24,056 bases of DNA, from NCBI GenBank assembly GCA_964419095.1, contig CAYQOG010000014.1:1-24056 (forward strand). Direction: 5' to 3'. A model generated the notes under the pieces. It did not search any database, had not been told where the DNA came from, and saw nothing but the letters and a program-made list of their open reading frames with translations. This DNA is from JAKAVK01 sp964419095. Its GTDB lineage: Archaea; Micrarchaeota; Micrarchaeia; Micrarchaeales; CABMGC01. Every line of letters starts with the position of its first letter. Position 1 is the first letter of the stretch. The translations under genes and the position numbers were made by a program. Shown one piece after another: positions 5,391-14,592 of this stretch.

Positions 5391-6781
5391 TATGTGCTAC
5401 CCTTTCCCCTCTTGTAGTATTTCGTTACGTAATCCTTCTTGATTCTCGTAAGTTCGCCTTCAGGAAGCATTGAGAGAAGATCCCATCCTATATTGAGCGT
5501 GTCCTCTATTGTTCTCCTTTCATAGAAACCCTGGCCGATGAACTTTGATTCGAATTCCTCTCCGAACTTTAGGTATCTCTTGTCTGCTTCGCTTAATGCC
5601 TCTGCTCCTACTATTGCGCTCAGCGACTTTGCATCCTGGGCCTTTGCATAAGTGGTATAGAGCTGGTTTGCGACTCCGCTGTGGTCCTCCCTTGTCTTTC
5701 CAGCACCTATTCCATTGTTCATGAGCCTTGAAAGAGATCCCTGCGGCTGTATTGGAGGATAGACCCCTTTGTTCACAAGGTCCCTGCTCAGGTATATCTG
5801 TCCCTCAGTGATGTATCCGGTAAGGTCAGGTATAGGGTGCGTGACGTCATCGCTAGGCATCGTGACTACGGGAAGCTGGGTTATGCTGCCCTTCTTTCCC
5901 TTGATTATTCCTGCCCTTTCGTATATGCTTGCAAGGTCCGTGTACATATAACCAGGGTATCCTCTTCTTCCAGGAACCTCTTCCCTTGCGCTTGAGAGCT
6001 CTCTCAATGCCTCCGCATAGTTGGTCATATCGTTTAGTATGACCAGCACGTGCATTCCCCTGTCATATGCGAGGTACTCCGCCGTGCTTAGAGCAAGCCT
6101 TGGAGTGAGAATTCTCTCTATGCTTGGGTCGTCTGCAAGATTGATGAACGCCGCCGTCCGCTTCAGCGCTCCTGTCTTCCTGAACTCGTTTATGAAGAAT
6201 GTTGCGTCATCGTAGGTTATTCCGATTCCCGCGAACACTATGGCGAAGCCTTCGTTGCTGTTTTTGACGTTGGCCTGCCTCGTTATCTGCGCAGTAAGCT
6301 GGTTGTGCGGAAGACCTGAAGCCGAGAATATCGGTAGTTTTTGGCCTCGGACCAGTGTGTCAAGGCCGTCTATTCCTGATATTCCCGTCTCGATGAAATC
6401 GCTTGGCTTCTCTCTTGCAGTAGGATTTATCGGGGAGCCGTTTATGTCCCTCTTTTCCTCTGCCGCAACTCCTGCACTGCCGTCTCGGGGTTTTCCCTGT
6501 CCGTTGAAGACCCTTCCGAGCATCCCTTCGCTTACTCCTACAGTGAATGTCTCTCCTAGGAAGCTTACTGATGTCTTGTCGATGTTTATTCCGTCCGTAG
6601 GTCCGAAGACCTGCACTACTGCATACTTGTCGCTCGTTTCGAGGACCTGCCCGAGCCTAGACTCCCCGTTGGCGAGCCTTATCCTTACCACTTCGTTGTA
6701 CTTGGCGTTCCCCACCTTGCTGACTACCACAAGCGGCCCTGCGACGCTTTCTATTGTGCTATACTCTACTTCGAATTTCAT
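5390..6781 (-). CDS. atpB: A-type ATP synthase subunit B (regulatory, non-catalytic)
   Basis: This 463-residue subunit alternates with A in the hexameric head and binds nucleotide without hydrolysing it. Family blocks visible are IDGLDTLVRGQKLPIFSASG, FAGIGITYDDATFF, NDMTNYAEALRE and GRRGYPGYMYTDLA. The canonical Walker A is replaced by SGLPHNQ, as expected for B subunits. An upstream in-frame ATG at 6814 would overlap atpA. I choose ATG 6781 because it lies four bases after the atpA stop, is preceded by AGTGAT, and gives the family N terminus MKFEVEYSTIESVAGP. The stop overlaps the atpD start. Confidence 0.95.
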   Translation of the reverse strand: MKFEVEYSTIESVAGPLVVVSKVGNAKYNEVVRIRLANGESRLGQVLETSDKYAVVQVFGPTDGINIDKTSVSFLGETFTVGVSEGMLGRVFNGQGKPRDGSAGVAAEEKRDINGSPINPTAREKPSDFIETGISGIDGLDTLVRGQKLPIFSASGLPHNQLTAQITRQANVKNSNEGFAIVFAGIGITYDDATFFINEFRKTGALKRTAAFINLADDPSIERILTPRLALSTAEYLAYDRGMHVLVILNDMTNYAEALRELSSAREEVPGRRGYPGYMYTDLASIYERAGIIKGKKGSITQLPVVTMPSDDVTHPIPDLTGYITEGQIYLSRDLVNKGVYPPIQPQGSLSRLMNNGIGAGKTREDHSGVANQLYTTYAKAQDAKSLSAIVGAEALSEADKRYLKFGEEFESKFIGQGFYERRTIEDTLNIGWDLLSMLPEGELTRIKKDYVTKYYKRGKGST

Positions 6782-6785
6782 AATA

Positions 6786-9700
6786 TCACTTCTTTTGTTT
6801 CTTGCTGTCTGCATTTATGGCGGCATGGACTACTCGTTCCTCCTTCTCTCCTGAGCTCTGGTATTCTTTCATAAGAGCCTTGAACTCCGAGTCTATTTCC
6901 TCATTTACCCTCTTGCCTTCCTTCTCAATATCCGCTTCCTTTACTCCCTTGAGCCTTGCGATGTCTTCCCTGACTTTCATCTTTGTTATTGCATCGGCTT
7001 CTATCTGCTGCTTTACCGCGGCATCGGCCTTCTCCTTGAAGTAGAGAATGGCTGAAAGCATGATCTTCTGCTTTGCAAGGCTTGTGTACGTGTCTATGTC
7101 GTCGTATGCGCTCTGCCTGAGGAAGTCTTCCCTTATCATCCTTCCAGCTTCAAGAATCACTTTCTCGCTGTCAGGAAGCGCGTCTGCGCCTACAAGTTGC
7201 ACTATGTCTTTCAGTTCCCCCTCCCTCTGGAGCAGTTGTGTTGCGGCTATCCTGTGCGCGACGAATTCCTCTCCTGCATTCTTGACATACCAGTCCTTGA
7301 GTGCATCAAGGTACAATGAATAGCTGGTAAGCCAGTTTACGGAAGGGAAGTGCCTTGCGCTTGCAAGAGATGCGTCAAGAGACCAGAAGGCCTTGACTAC
7401 TCTGAGCGTACCCTGCGATACAGGTTCTGAGAGGTCTCCTCCAGCAGGTGATACCGCTCCTATTATCGTCACCGATCCTATTGCACCATTGAGCGATTCC
7501 ACTTTTCCGCTTCTCTCGTAGTACTCTGCAAGCCTCTTTGGAAGATACGCAGGATAGCCTTCCTCTCCAGGCATTTCCTCAAGTCGAGCAGATATTTCTC
7601 TCATAGCCTCTGCCCATCTTGATGTGGAGTCAGCCATGATCGCGACGCTGTATCCCATGTCCCTGAAGTATTCTGCTATCGTTATTCCGGTGTATATGCT
7701 TGCCTCTCTTGCAGCCACAGGCATGTTGCTTGTGTTTGCAACGAGAACAGTTCTTTCCATAAGGGGTCTCTTTGTCTTAGGGTCGACTAGTTCAGGGAAC
7801 TCTACCAGTACGTCTGTCATTTCGTTGCCTCGCTCTCCGCATCCTACATAGACAACTATGTCGGCATCTGCGAATTTTGCTATCTGCTGCTGGATTACCG
7901 TATTATGCAGTATTAGACCGCCTGCACCTCCCACGAAGTTGCTTCCGAACTCAGGAAGGGAGAGATCATACACGTCCGTAGGGCCCACTTCCTCCTGCAA
8001 TGAAACTATTTCATCGCAGTATATCCAGTCAAGGGCGCTGGCAAGTTCCTGAATGGCCAATTTCTGGAGCTGGTTTCCTGAACGCGTGTTTATTGTAGAG
8101 ACGAACTTTCTAAACGTCTCTACGCCCATCTTCTCCCCATTGCGAATGTAATTCGATATTTCTATTCCGGCTTTCAACAACTGAGAGTAGGAACCGTATC
8201 GGGTATACAATTCCTTTATGTATTCCGTAGATATCGGGACAATATCTATCGAATTGTATGGCCTCTTTCCTGACTCGAGATATTCGCGTATTGCGTTTAC
8301 CTTCTTGTGCACTGGCAGGAGCACATTGTAAAGAATGCCTATGTTTGCCTTGCCTCTAACAAATAGCCTGTAGTAAATTTCTCCGTCAACGTGTTTGTCG
8401 GCGAGGCTTCCTATAATCCCGAATCTTGCGAGAAGATAGGATAGCTGTATCTGCAGCGTTTTGCTTGCAGTGCAAAATTCTATTTCTCTGTCGTAATAGG
8501 AACCGTCTCCGATGAAGTACGAAGTAAGGAAGGTGGAGACTGATATGTCGCTAGCTGACATTATGCATTGCGGGATCTCTTTTGTATGCGCATCTCCACC
8601 AACTCTCATGAATCGCATGAGCCTTACAAGGGTCCTGCTGTGCAGCAGTACATTCGGAGTCTTGCCTGGTTGATATTCCTTCTTTCCCTTGATGCCGAAT
8701 AGGTTCTCTCCTAAATTCATGAAGCGGTTCAGCAGCTCCTCTTCGAGGTTCGTAAACACAATTGTCTGCTCTGCCCTTACGTATCCTTCTGCGATGAAAT
8801 AACCAAGGAATTCTGCAAGTTCTGGAGTTACCTTTTCAGGAATCTTTATGTGTTTCCCATTGGTCCCTATGTTTGTGACCCATTCAGGGACTTTTATTTC
8901 GCTATCAGTGCCGTTTACATGAACCTTTCTTGCTGAGGCGATGAATTCTCCTTCCTTTAGGTCCTTTGCCATGGTCTCCACAACCTCTCCACGCTCTGTT
9001 ACCTTGAACAGCTTGTGTATAGGAGTAACTCTCACAGTCTTGCCCGTCCTTGTCCTTATCTTAATTACCGAATCGCTCTTTCCCTTGTAGAGAATTGTAG
9101 ATGAACTCTCTGCTATCTGATTCTTATTTAATGAAAATAGACCTATCGACCTGGTTTTTATCAGCTGCTCGTGCCCCTCGTTTCTTACTTCAGAATCCTT
9201 ATCCATATATCGTGAGCCGTACAGATCTTCTATTGCAATCACTCTGCCGTTTGAAAGCAGGACTGGTGTGTCTCCAGTAACACACTTTCCCGCTCCGAAG
9301 GGTCCTGGAACCGCTGCACTTCCTCCCTTGGCTACCGGGAAGAATGTGTCCAGTACTCTCTGCCCTGTTACAAGCGGCTCGTCTGACCTGAATTTGTTCT
9401 TGAATGGCGAGGACTTTCTCACAGGCCTCTTCTGCGTAAGCGTCAAATTCGTTGCCTTTCCTGATTTCTCTACCTTTGCAACTGTCTGGTCTACCGTGAA
9501 GTTTCCATCCTTGAGCCCTGATATCTTTCCTTCCACGCCGTAAGGAACCATTATGTAGTGCTTCAGGTGCTCAGTTTCCTGCACATGTCCTATTATCTCT
9601 CCCGACTTTACTGTGGAGCCGTTCTTTACCTTCTTCTCCGCAGTGAACTTCCATTTCTTCTTTTTATCAAGAGCCTCTGCAGTGACTCCCCTTCCTATGA

Positions 9701-9995
9701 ATGCTCCTGTCTTTGACCTTATGACTTCCAGAGGTCTCTGGATACCGTCGTAAACGTTGTTGAGTATTCCCGGACCGAGTTCCGCCATGAGAGGAACGTT
9801 TGTTGATTCTACAGGCTCTCCAGGGCTTATTCCTGTTGTGTCTTCGTAAACCTGGATGATTGCCTTCTCCCCGCGCAGCTGGATTATCTCTCCTATAAGC
9901 CTGAGCTTTCCTACCTTCACTACGTCATACATTCTTGTTCCAAGCATATCGTTTGCTACTACAAGCGGTCCTGATATCTTCTCAATGATTCCCAT
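6786..9995 (-). CDS. atpA: A-type ATP synthase catalytic subunit A, interrupted by an intein
   Basis: The reading frame is 1069 residues; removing the intein (residues 238-698) leaves a 608-residue catalytic subunit. The N-extein ends GPFGAGK at 231-237 and the C-extein resumes TVIQQQIAKF, so splicing restores the Walker A P-loop GAGKT. After the intein come VYVGCGERGNEM, with the catalytic-glutamate loop GER, and SVAIMADSTSRWAEA, a Walker B region. The non-homologous insertion typical of A subunits is present at about residues 110-190. ATG 9995 lies ten bases after the atpF stop with GGTG just upstream. Without splicing the subunit cannot bind ATP, so ATP synthase assembly depends on the intein being active. 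Confidence 0.96.
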   Translation of the reverse strand: MGIIEKISGPLVVANDMLGTRMYDVVKVGKLRLIGEIIQLRGEKAIIQVYEDTTGISPGEPVESTNVPLMAELGPGILNNVYDGIQRPLEVIRSKTGAFIGRGVTAEALDKKKKWKFTAEKKVKNGSTVKSGEIIGHVQETEHLKHYIMVPYGVEGKISGLKDGNFTVDQTVAKVEKSGKATNLTLTQKRPVRKSSPFKNKFRSDEPLVTGQRVLDTFFPVAKGGSAAVPGPFGAGKCVTGDTPVLLSNGRVIAIEDLYGSRYMDKDSEVRNEGHEQLIKTRSIGLFSLNKNQIAESSSTILYKGKSDSVIKIRTRTGKTVRVTPIHKLFKVTERGEVVETMAKDLKEGEFIASARKVHVNGTDSEIKVPEWVTNIGTNGKHIKIPEKVTPELAEFLGYFIAEGYVRAEQTIVFTNLEEELLNRFMNLGENLFGIKGKKEYQPGKTPNVLLHSRTLVRLMRFMRVGGDAHTKEIPQCIMSASDISVSTFLTSYFIGDGSYYDREIEFCTASKTLQIQLSYLLARFGIIGSLADKHVDGEIYYRLFVRGKANIGILYNVLLPVHKKVNAIREYLESGKRPYNSIDIVPISTEYIKELYTRYGSYSQLLKAGIEISNYIRNGEKMGVETFRKFVSTINTRSGNQLQKLAIQELASALDWIYCDEIVSLQEEVGPTDVYDLSLPEFGSNFVGGAGGLILHNTVIQQQIAKFADADIVVYVGCGERGNEMTDVLVEFPELVDPKTKRPLMERTVLVANTSNMPVAAREASIYTGITIAEYFRDMGYSVAIMADSTSRWAEAMREISARLEEMPGEEGYPAYLPKRLAEYYERSGKVESLNGAIGSVTIIGAVSPAGGDLSEPVSQGTLRVVKAFWSLDASLASARHFPSVNWLTSYSLYLDALKDWYVKNAGEEFVAHRIAATQLLQREGELKDIVQLVGADALPDSEKVILEAGRMIREDFLRQSAYDDIDTYTSLAKQKIMLSAILYFKEKADAAVKQQIEADAITKMKVREDIARLKGVKEADIEKEGKRVNEEIDSEFKALMKEYQSSGEKEERVVHAAINADSKKQKK
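7902..9284 (-). mobile_element. LAGLIDADG intein in atpA (P-loop insertion site)
   Basis: The intein is 461 residues, from Cys238 (CVTGDTPVLLSNG, block A) to Asn698 (GGLILHN, block G), followed by Thr+1. Block B is VRVTPIHKLF, with T324-x-x-H327. Two LAGLIDADG-like helices are visible: LGYFIAEG at 397-404 and LTSYFIGDG at 490-498, indicating a two-motif homing endonuclease, possibly still active. Block F is DVYDLSLPEFG. All splicing residues are canonical: Cys1, TxxH, penultimate His, terminal Asn and Thr+1. Codon use is visibly AT-richer than the exteins. The GAGK/T position is a known site for archaeal ATPase inteins. Confidence 0.95.
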
Positions 9996-10005
9996 TGCTT
10001 CACCA

Positions 10006-10359
10006 TTATTTGTTAAACATCTTAGTTATGTCAATTCCTATTGCCCTGAGTATGAGGTTCCTGAGCGTATCCTCTTCAGTAAGACTCTCATTAGGCTCCG
10101 GGACCTGAACCACCAGTGGCAGTATGCTTGCCTCCATTGCATCGTGTAGTCTCCTCTCTCTTATGAGCCTCTTGACCGACGAGCTTACTATTATGATTCC
10201 GATGTCTTCCCTCTCCATGAGGCCCCTCATCCTTGATTCAGCGTCCATTGAGTCGGCAACAGTGTACGATTCAGTGACTCCGGCAAGCTTGAAGCCCAGG
10301 TTGAGCTGCTGGTTTCCGACCAGGGCTATCTTGTACGACTTGTCTACTCGTTCCTCCAT
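10006..10359 (-). CDS. atpF: A-type ATP synthase subunit F
   Basis: This 117-residue central-stalk subunit modulates rotation. It shows the Rossmann-like F fold: KIALVGNQQLNLGFKLAGV, a DIGIIIVSSSVKRLI strand-helix, and LPLVVQVPEPN near the C terminus. The first 16 bases overlap the end of atpC, and the stop lies ten bases before atpA, so it sits in a tightly coupled operon. Length and position match archaeal homologues. Confidence 0.93.
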   Translation of the reverse strand: MEERVDKSYKIALVGNQQLNLGFKLAGVTESYTVADSMDAESRMRGLMEREDIGIIIVSSSVKRLIRERRLHDAMEASILPLVVQVPEPNESLTEEDTLRNLILRAIGIDITKMFNK

Positions 10360-11414
10360 ACCAACAACCTCTCCATCTCCTCCTTGCTGAGACCGTAGAT
10401 TCTTCCCTGTATCATTATCCTGAGCGTGAATATCTCTATCTCCTTGAGATACGAGTATGCAAGTATGGCGCCGAATGAGAGTATGCTGTGCTTCAGCAGC
10501 CTCATCGCGTCGTTGAATATCGCGTTCCTCATCCCTATCTCGAAGATGAGGAGCTGCTTCCTCTTGCTGTTCTTGTAAACGTCAAGAGCATTCTTGAGAT
10601 CGTAGACTTTTACCTGTGCTACCATCGACTCGATGTCTTTGGAGCCGTTGTAAAGTGATTCCAGCTCCGAAGTGCTTATTCTTCCTCTCTCTATTATGTT
10701 TCCTGAGATGTCGCTGAACTTGAGACCAGCTCTCTTTGCCTTTATGAGAAGAAGTATGTTCTTCATGTCGATGTCCATTTTGAGTATAAGTGCAGATTCG
10801 TTGTGTATTATCCTCAATCCTATGATCGTGTTTCCCAACTCCTTGTAATAGCTTTTGTCAATCGCTGCTGCAGCGTCTATCGCGCTCTTCGTCTTCTTGT
10901 ATGCCTCCAATGCCTCCTGCAGGGTCTTTAGGTAGGGAGTGTTGATCATGAACTTGTTCAGCATTCCCTCGATTGAATCTTCTCGCATTGCGTCCTTTAT
11001 CGTGGTTGCGTTGTACCTGCCGAAGTCGATTATGTACCTTGCGATTGATTCGTAGTCTGCCTTCCTTTCCTTCGCCTCTATCGCGACTTTCACGTTGTAA
11101 AGGTCCCACTTGCCCACTATTCCGCGTATTATGTTGCGCTCGGTAGTGGGAGTTATCTGCACGAGCTTGCTTGTGCTCTTCGCAAGGTTCTTGCTCAAGG
11201 CGAAGTCAATCAGCTCCTGCTTTATCGAGAGTCCGCCGAAGCTTTCTATCTCGTCCTTATAGTCGCTCTGAAAAAGCAGCGCTATGATGGAACTCGTGTC
11301 CTTCGCGTTCATGATCTCCTGCATCGTCTTGCGGCCTATCAGCTTAGCCTCCATGGCCTTGACCCGTGCGCTGGAGTAGCCGTAATGCATTGCAGCTGCA
11401 GTTCCCGATATCAA
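10344..11414 (-). CDS. atpC: A-type ATP synthase subunit C
   Basis: This 356-residue all-helical funnel subunit (the AtpC/V-type d family) connects the c ring to the central stalk. Family features include YGYSSARVKAMEAKLIGRKTMQEIM at the N terminus, helix bundles with repeated LLIKAKRAGL-type segments, and the end YSYLKEIEIFTLRIMIQGRIYGLSKEEM. I keep the TTG start at 11414 because GGAGA precedes it with suitable spacing and it begins two bases after the atpE stop. An ATG eight codons later (11390) has no ribosome-binding site. Confidence 0.92.
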   Translation of the reverse strand: MISGTAAAMHYGYSSARVKAMEAKLIGRKTMQEIMNAKDTSSIIALLFQSDYKDEIESFGGLSIKQELIDFALSKNLAKSTSKLVQITPTTERNIIRGIVGKWDLYNVKVAIEAKERKADYESIARYIIDFGRYNATTIKDAMREDSIEGMLNKFMINTPYLKTLQEALEAYKKTKSAIDAAAAIDKSYYKELGNTIIGLRIIHNESALILKMDIDMKNILLLIKAKRAGLKFSDISGNIIERGRISTSELESLYNGSKDIESMVAQVKVYDLKNALDVYKNSKRKQLLIFEIGMRNAIFNDAMRLLKHSILSFGAILAYSYLKEIEIFTLRIMIQGRIYGLSKEEMERLLVWRNE

Positions 11415-11416
11415 AT

Positions 11417-12127
11417 CTATCTCCTCTTCTTGCTTGTCTTGCCTGACTTCCTTGCCTTCACGGCCTTCTTCTTCGGAGCGGCCTTTGCCTTCTTGGGCAT
11501 CTTCTTTGCAATGACCTTCCCGGACTTCTTCGCCATTGAGCTGGTTGCCTTTGCGATCTTCTTCTCCTGGCTTCCCGTGAAGACCTCCTCTGACACAATC
11601 TTCCTTATCTCTTCGGTTTTCCCTTCCACGAGCGCATCAACGGTTGCGTTGAGCGATATCTTCCCGTCATCGGTGGAGATGACGAAGCCATCGACATTTG
11701 TGTATTCGACATTGTGCCTTCCTTTCATGAGAGCCGCATTCTTCTTGCTCGTCCTTATCACTGCGTCGTCCGCATCGCCGAGCTCCGAGAACTGCTTCAT
11801 TGCCGCCTTGAACATCCTGTCCATGTTGCTGCTCTTGATGTTCCTCTCTACCTGGCCTTTTACCGAGTCGAGAACCTTCTCAACGACCTTTCCCTTTGCC
11901 TCTATGACCATTGCGTTGCGCTCGGTCTCAAGTCCTGCGGCTGCCTCGTTCCTCATCCTCGTCTCCTCGGCCTTTGCCTCGGCCTCAGCCTGCTTGAGCA
12001 GCGCCTTGGCCTTGGACTCGGCCTCCTTTACCATCTTCTCGGCCTCGGAACTGGCTTCGCTCTGCTCAGCCTTGGCCTTGGACTCGGCCTCGCCTAGTAT
12101 ACTCTTCCTTATGGCTTCTAGGGACAT
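11417..12127 (-). CDS. atpE: A-type ATP synthase subunit E with lysine-rich C-terminal tail
   Basis: This peripheral-stalk subunit pairs with subunit H. The first 100 residues form an Ala/Lys/Glu coiled coil (ESKAKALLKQAEAEAKAEE), and the globular E domain follows. It is unusual in carrying about 49 extra residues after the normal family end, with 22 Lys or Arg and almost no acidic residues (AKKMPKKAKAAPKKKAVKAR, then KSGKTSKKRR). This resembles histone H1-like tails. I choose ATG 12127 (236 residues) over GTG 12133 because GGGAG at 12135-12139 is correctly spaced only for the ATG. The stop is two bases before atpC. Confidence 0.92.
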   Translation of the reverse strand: MSLEAIRKSILGEAESKAKAEQSEASSEAEKMVKEAESKAKALLKQAEAEAKAEETRMRNEAAAGLETERNAMVIEAKGKVVEKVLDSVKGQVERNIKSSNMDRMFKAAMKQFSELGDADDAVIRTSKKNAALMKGRHNVEYTNVDGFVISTDDGKISLNATVDALVEGKTEEIRKIVSEEVFTGSQEKKIAKATSSMAKKSGKVIAKKMPKKAKAAPKKKAVKARKSGKTSKKRR

Positions 12128-12140
12128 GTACACTCCCTTT

Positions 12141-12377
12141 TTAGATTATGCCGAACGTCAGCATTATGAGTATCGAGACCACGAACCCGAAGATGAGCAG
12201 GGTTTCCGGAAGCACCAGGAATAGAAGCACTATTCCCATGCTGTCAGGCTTCTCCGCTATCAGGCCGAGACCTGCGCTTCCTATTCCGGATTGCGCCATT
12301 CCCGTGCCTATTGCTCCTCCCGCTATTGCGATTCCCGCTCCAATTGCTGCAAATTCTGCTCCTGTCAATACTGCCAT
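12141..12377 (-). CDS. atpK: A-type ATP synthase subunit K (c-ring proteolipid)
   Basis: This 78-residue membrane hairpin forms the proton- or sodium-carrying rotor ring. The first helix is glycine/alanine-rich (AAIGAGIAIAGGAIGTGMA), the loop GLIAEKPDSMG faces the cytoplasm, and the second helix carries the ion-binding Glu58 in FLVLPETLLIFGF. It is a single-hairpin c subunit of normal length. ATG 12377 has GGTGA upstream. It lies 13 bases after atpI and 13 before atpE. The ion cannot be assigned confidently from this sequence alone. Confidence 0.96.
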   Translation of the reverse strand: MAVLTGAEFAAIGAGIAIAGGAIGTGMAQSGIGSAGLGLIAEKPDSMGIVLLFLVLPETLLIFGFVVSILIMLTFGII

Positions 12378-12390
12378 TTCATTTCACCAA

Positions 12391-14265
12391 TTATTTTTCT
12401 TGTTCTTCCTCTTTAGTATGTATTCTCCTGTAGCTGAAAGGCCTGAACCTTATGCCGTTTCCCATGTAGAACTTCGAGAAGAACTCGACGAAGTTCAGCC
12501 TTACACCCTGCACTATTCCCTCGAATATGCCCAGGATCATGTTGAGGAAGTGCAACAGTATGAAGATTATAAGGTAAACAATAAATACCAATATGCCGCC
12601 GTTCAGGCTTGGGGTAAAGTACTGGTCTATGAGGAAGGCTATGATTACTGAGCCCAATCCGAAGCCCATTATCCTCGCATAGCTCAAAGGATGCGTTATA
12701 AGATTCGTTATCTCAGTGGCCTCATGACCGCTGATTGCCGCTGTGAAAAGCAGCATAAGCACCGCTATTATCGCTGATGCAAGCGGCAGTGTCCCGCTTG
12801 TGAAGCCGAACAAGGCACTTACTGCGAGAGTTCCGAAGATTATCACAGCTATGGAGCTGAGCTTGCTTATCGCAAGCTTCTTCTCATGGTGGTGCCACTT
12901 ATTTATGAAGCCGAAGAGCAGTCCCAGCACTATCTGGACTATTCCGAAGAGCACAGTTATCGCTATTATAGAGGTTGCGTTCTTGAGCCAGTCGAAGCTG
13001 GGGAATCCGGGTATGAAGTACTGGTTAAGCTGGAAGCCGAAGTACTGATTAGACAATACTCCGAAGAAAATGGCGGCCAATGACATCATCTGCCATATCT
13101 TGGCTGCGTTGTAGACCAAACCCTCTGGATTCACTTTCTTCGATACTATGGTGACGAATATCAGGGATGCAATTCCATAGCCTACGTCGCTCACCATCAG
13201 CCCGTAGAAGATCGGGAATGAGAGGAGGAATATCCATGTCGGGTCTATCTCGTCGCTCCTCTGCGTTGAGTAGAAATTCATAAGGTATTCGAAAGGCTTC
13301 ATGAACTTCGGCCTGTTCGTGTGCGTAGGCGCCAGTTCATCATGCGGGAGGGTCTCGATCTCTAGCTTCCCCTTTGTTATCTTTGTAAGCTGCTCTGTAA
13401 GGGCGCCGTATCTTCGCTTCTCTATCCATCCTTCCGCGATGAACGTGCTCTCGGTCCTCTTGAACATCGAGCTGACATCCGCCCTGGAGAGCTCTATCGC
13501 AAGCATCTCGCTCATGTTTGAAAGGTGTGAATAGTGCTTTGCGCTCAGGTATGCTAGCTCGTGGACTATCTGGTGGGACCTTTTCTCGTTCTCCGTCCTC
13601 TTTTCCCTCACAGTCTTGAGTATTTCCTTTGGCCTGCCTTCGATGTACCTTGCGCTCAGGTCAAGCTCATTGAATCCAGTATCCTTGATGAGCGCCTCTA
13701 CATCTGTTTTCCTGTCATACGCAACGAAGACTAGGAAGCTTTTCTTCATCTTGCTTACGTATGTCTCTATGTTCTCCAGCTTCTTTGTCCTCTTATTGAA
13801 CAGCTTGAGCGCCTTTCCGTCTCCCTCAAATGCCTTGTATGCGATCCTCTCGCTCTTTATCCTGCTGAAGTCTACCTGAAGACCTTCGAATGCGGTTGCG
13901 ATGTGCTCTGCGTTGTCCAGCGCGGCCATATCCTCCTCGACAGACTTAGTCTCGTTGCTCAGTTCGTATACGTGGTCGAGGAGCTTTGTAGACTTTACTT
14001 CAGTAAGAAGCTTCTGGAGCGAGATATGCTTCTCGTCCTTGACTTCCCTTTTCGGGAGAATCTGAAGCGCCCCATTCACTTTTATCAGGGAATCGGATAT
14101 CTCGGTAGAATAAGATGCGGGCTTGTCATCCTGCGTTTCGAGCTTGCTCTTCCTCAAATCGAGTATTCCCATCCGATGGAGGGCGGCAACGACATTATTC
14201 TTGTCCTCTTCGAGGGCAACTATCCTTACCTTTTCCATCGGTTCTGTATGGAACAAATTAATCAA
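12391..14265 (-). CDS. atpI: A-type ATP synthase subunit I (stator membrane subunit a)
   Basis: This 624-residue subunit forms the ion half-channels against the c ring. Residues 1 to about 330 are a soluble, coiled-coil-rich arm. From about 340 onward there are seven or so membrane helices, including WIFLLSFPIFYGLMVSDVGYG and an EATEITNLITHPLSYARIMG segment typical of the channel region. Length is normal. The start is TTG 14265, overlapping the atpH stop by four bases. I prefer it to ATG 14238 because the extra residues (MINLFHTEPMEKVRIVAL) align with the MF-PE-M-KV start common in this family. Confidence 0.94.
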   Translation of the reverse strand: MINLFHTEPMEKVRIVALEEDKNNVVAALHRMGILDLRKSKLETQDDKPASYSTEISDSLIKVNGALQILPKREVKDEKHISLQKLLTEVKSTKLLDHVYELSNETKSVEEDMAALDNAEHIATAFEGLQVDFSRIKSERIAYKAFEGDGKALKLFNKRTKKLENIETYVSKMKKSFLVFVAYDRKTDVEALIKDTGFNELDLSARYIEGRPKEILKTVREKRTENEKRSHQIVHELAYLSAKHYSHLSNMSEMLAIELSRADVSSMFKRTESTFIAEGWIEKRRYGALTEQLTKITKGKLEIETLPHDELAPTHTNRPKFMKPFEYLMNFYSTQRSDEIDPTWIFLLSFPIFYGLMVSDVGYGIASLIFVTIVSKKVNPEGLVYNAAKIWQMMSLAAIFFGVLSNQYFGFQLNQYFIPGFPSFDWLKNATSIIAITVLFGIVQIVLGLLFGFINKWHHHEKKLAISKLSSIAVIIFGTLAVSALFGFTSGTLPLASAIIAVLMLLFTAAISGHEATEITNLITHPLSYARIMGFGLGSVIIAFLIDQYFTPSLNGGILVFIVYLIIFILLHFLNMILGIFEGIVQGVRLNFVEFFSKFYMGNGIRFRPFSYRRIHTKEEEQEK

Positions 14266-14582
14266 CCAGTAATTTCCTTCGCAGCTCTGTTGCTGATTCT
14301 CTTTATCTTGTCCTTGCTTACCTTCGTCTTCTCTATTCTCTTTGCAAATTCCTTAGCGTCAGAAAGCCCCTTCTCCCTTGCCTTTGCTATTTCATCCTGT
14401 GCCTTCCTTATCATTTCTGCCTTCATTTCCTTCGCTTTTGCCTCTGCCTCAGCGAGAACCTTCGCCCCTTTTTCCTGGGCCTTTGCCAGCTTTTCGGATT
14501 TTTCCTTGTCTGCCTCCTCAACAATAGACTTTGCCTTGCTTTCTGCGTCTTGTACATGTTCTATTGACTTCGAATTAGCCAT
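14262..14582 (-). CDS. atpH: A-type ATP synthase subunit H (peripheral stalk)
   Basis: This 106-residue protein is almost entirely a charged Ala/Lys/Glu coiled coil (EAEAKAKEMKAEMIRKAQDE). It is the partner of subunit E in the peripheral stalk and the first gene of the operon, as in methanogens. ATG 14582 is preceded by GGTGG at 14591-14587. The stop overlaps the atpI start. Identification rests on operon position plus composition, since the sequence itself is low-complexity. Confidence 0.88.
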   Translation of the reverse strand: MANSKSIEHVQDAESKAKSIVEEADKEKSEKLAKAQEKGAKVLAEAEAKAKEMKAEMIRKAQDEIAKAREKGLSDAKEFAKRIEKTKVSKDKIKRISNRAAKEITG

Positions 14583-14592
14583 TATTCCACCA

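Noticed and set aside
6240..6854. 204-codon plus-strand frame opposite atpB
   Set aside because: It is antisense to a fully conserved gene, and no promoter or ribosome-binding site is visible.
11385..12224. 279-codon plus-strand frame opposite atpE and atpC
   Set aside because: It is a shadow of the Ala/Lys-rich atpE coding strand. Its Ser/Phe/Ala-rich translation mirrors that bias.
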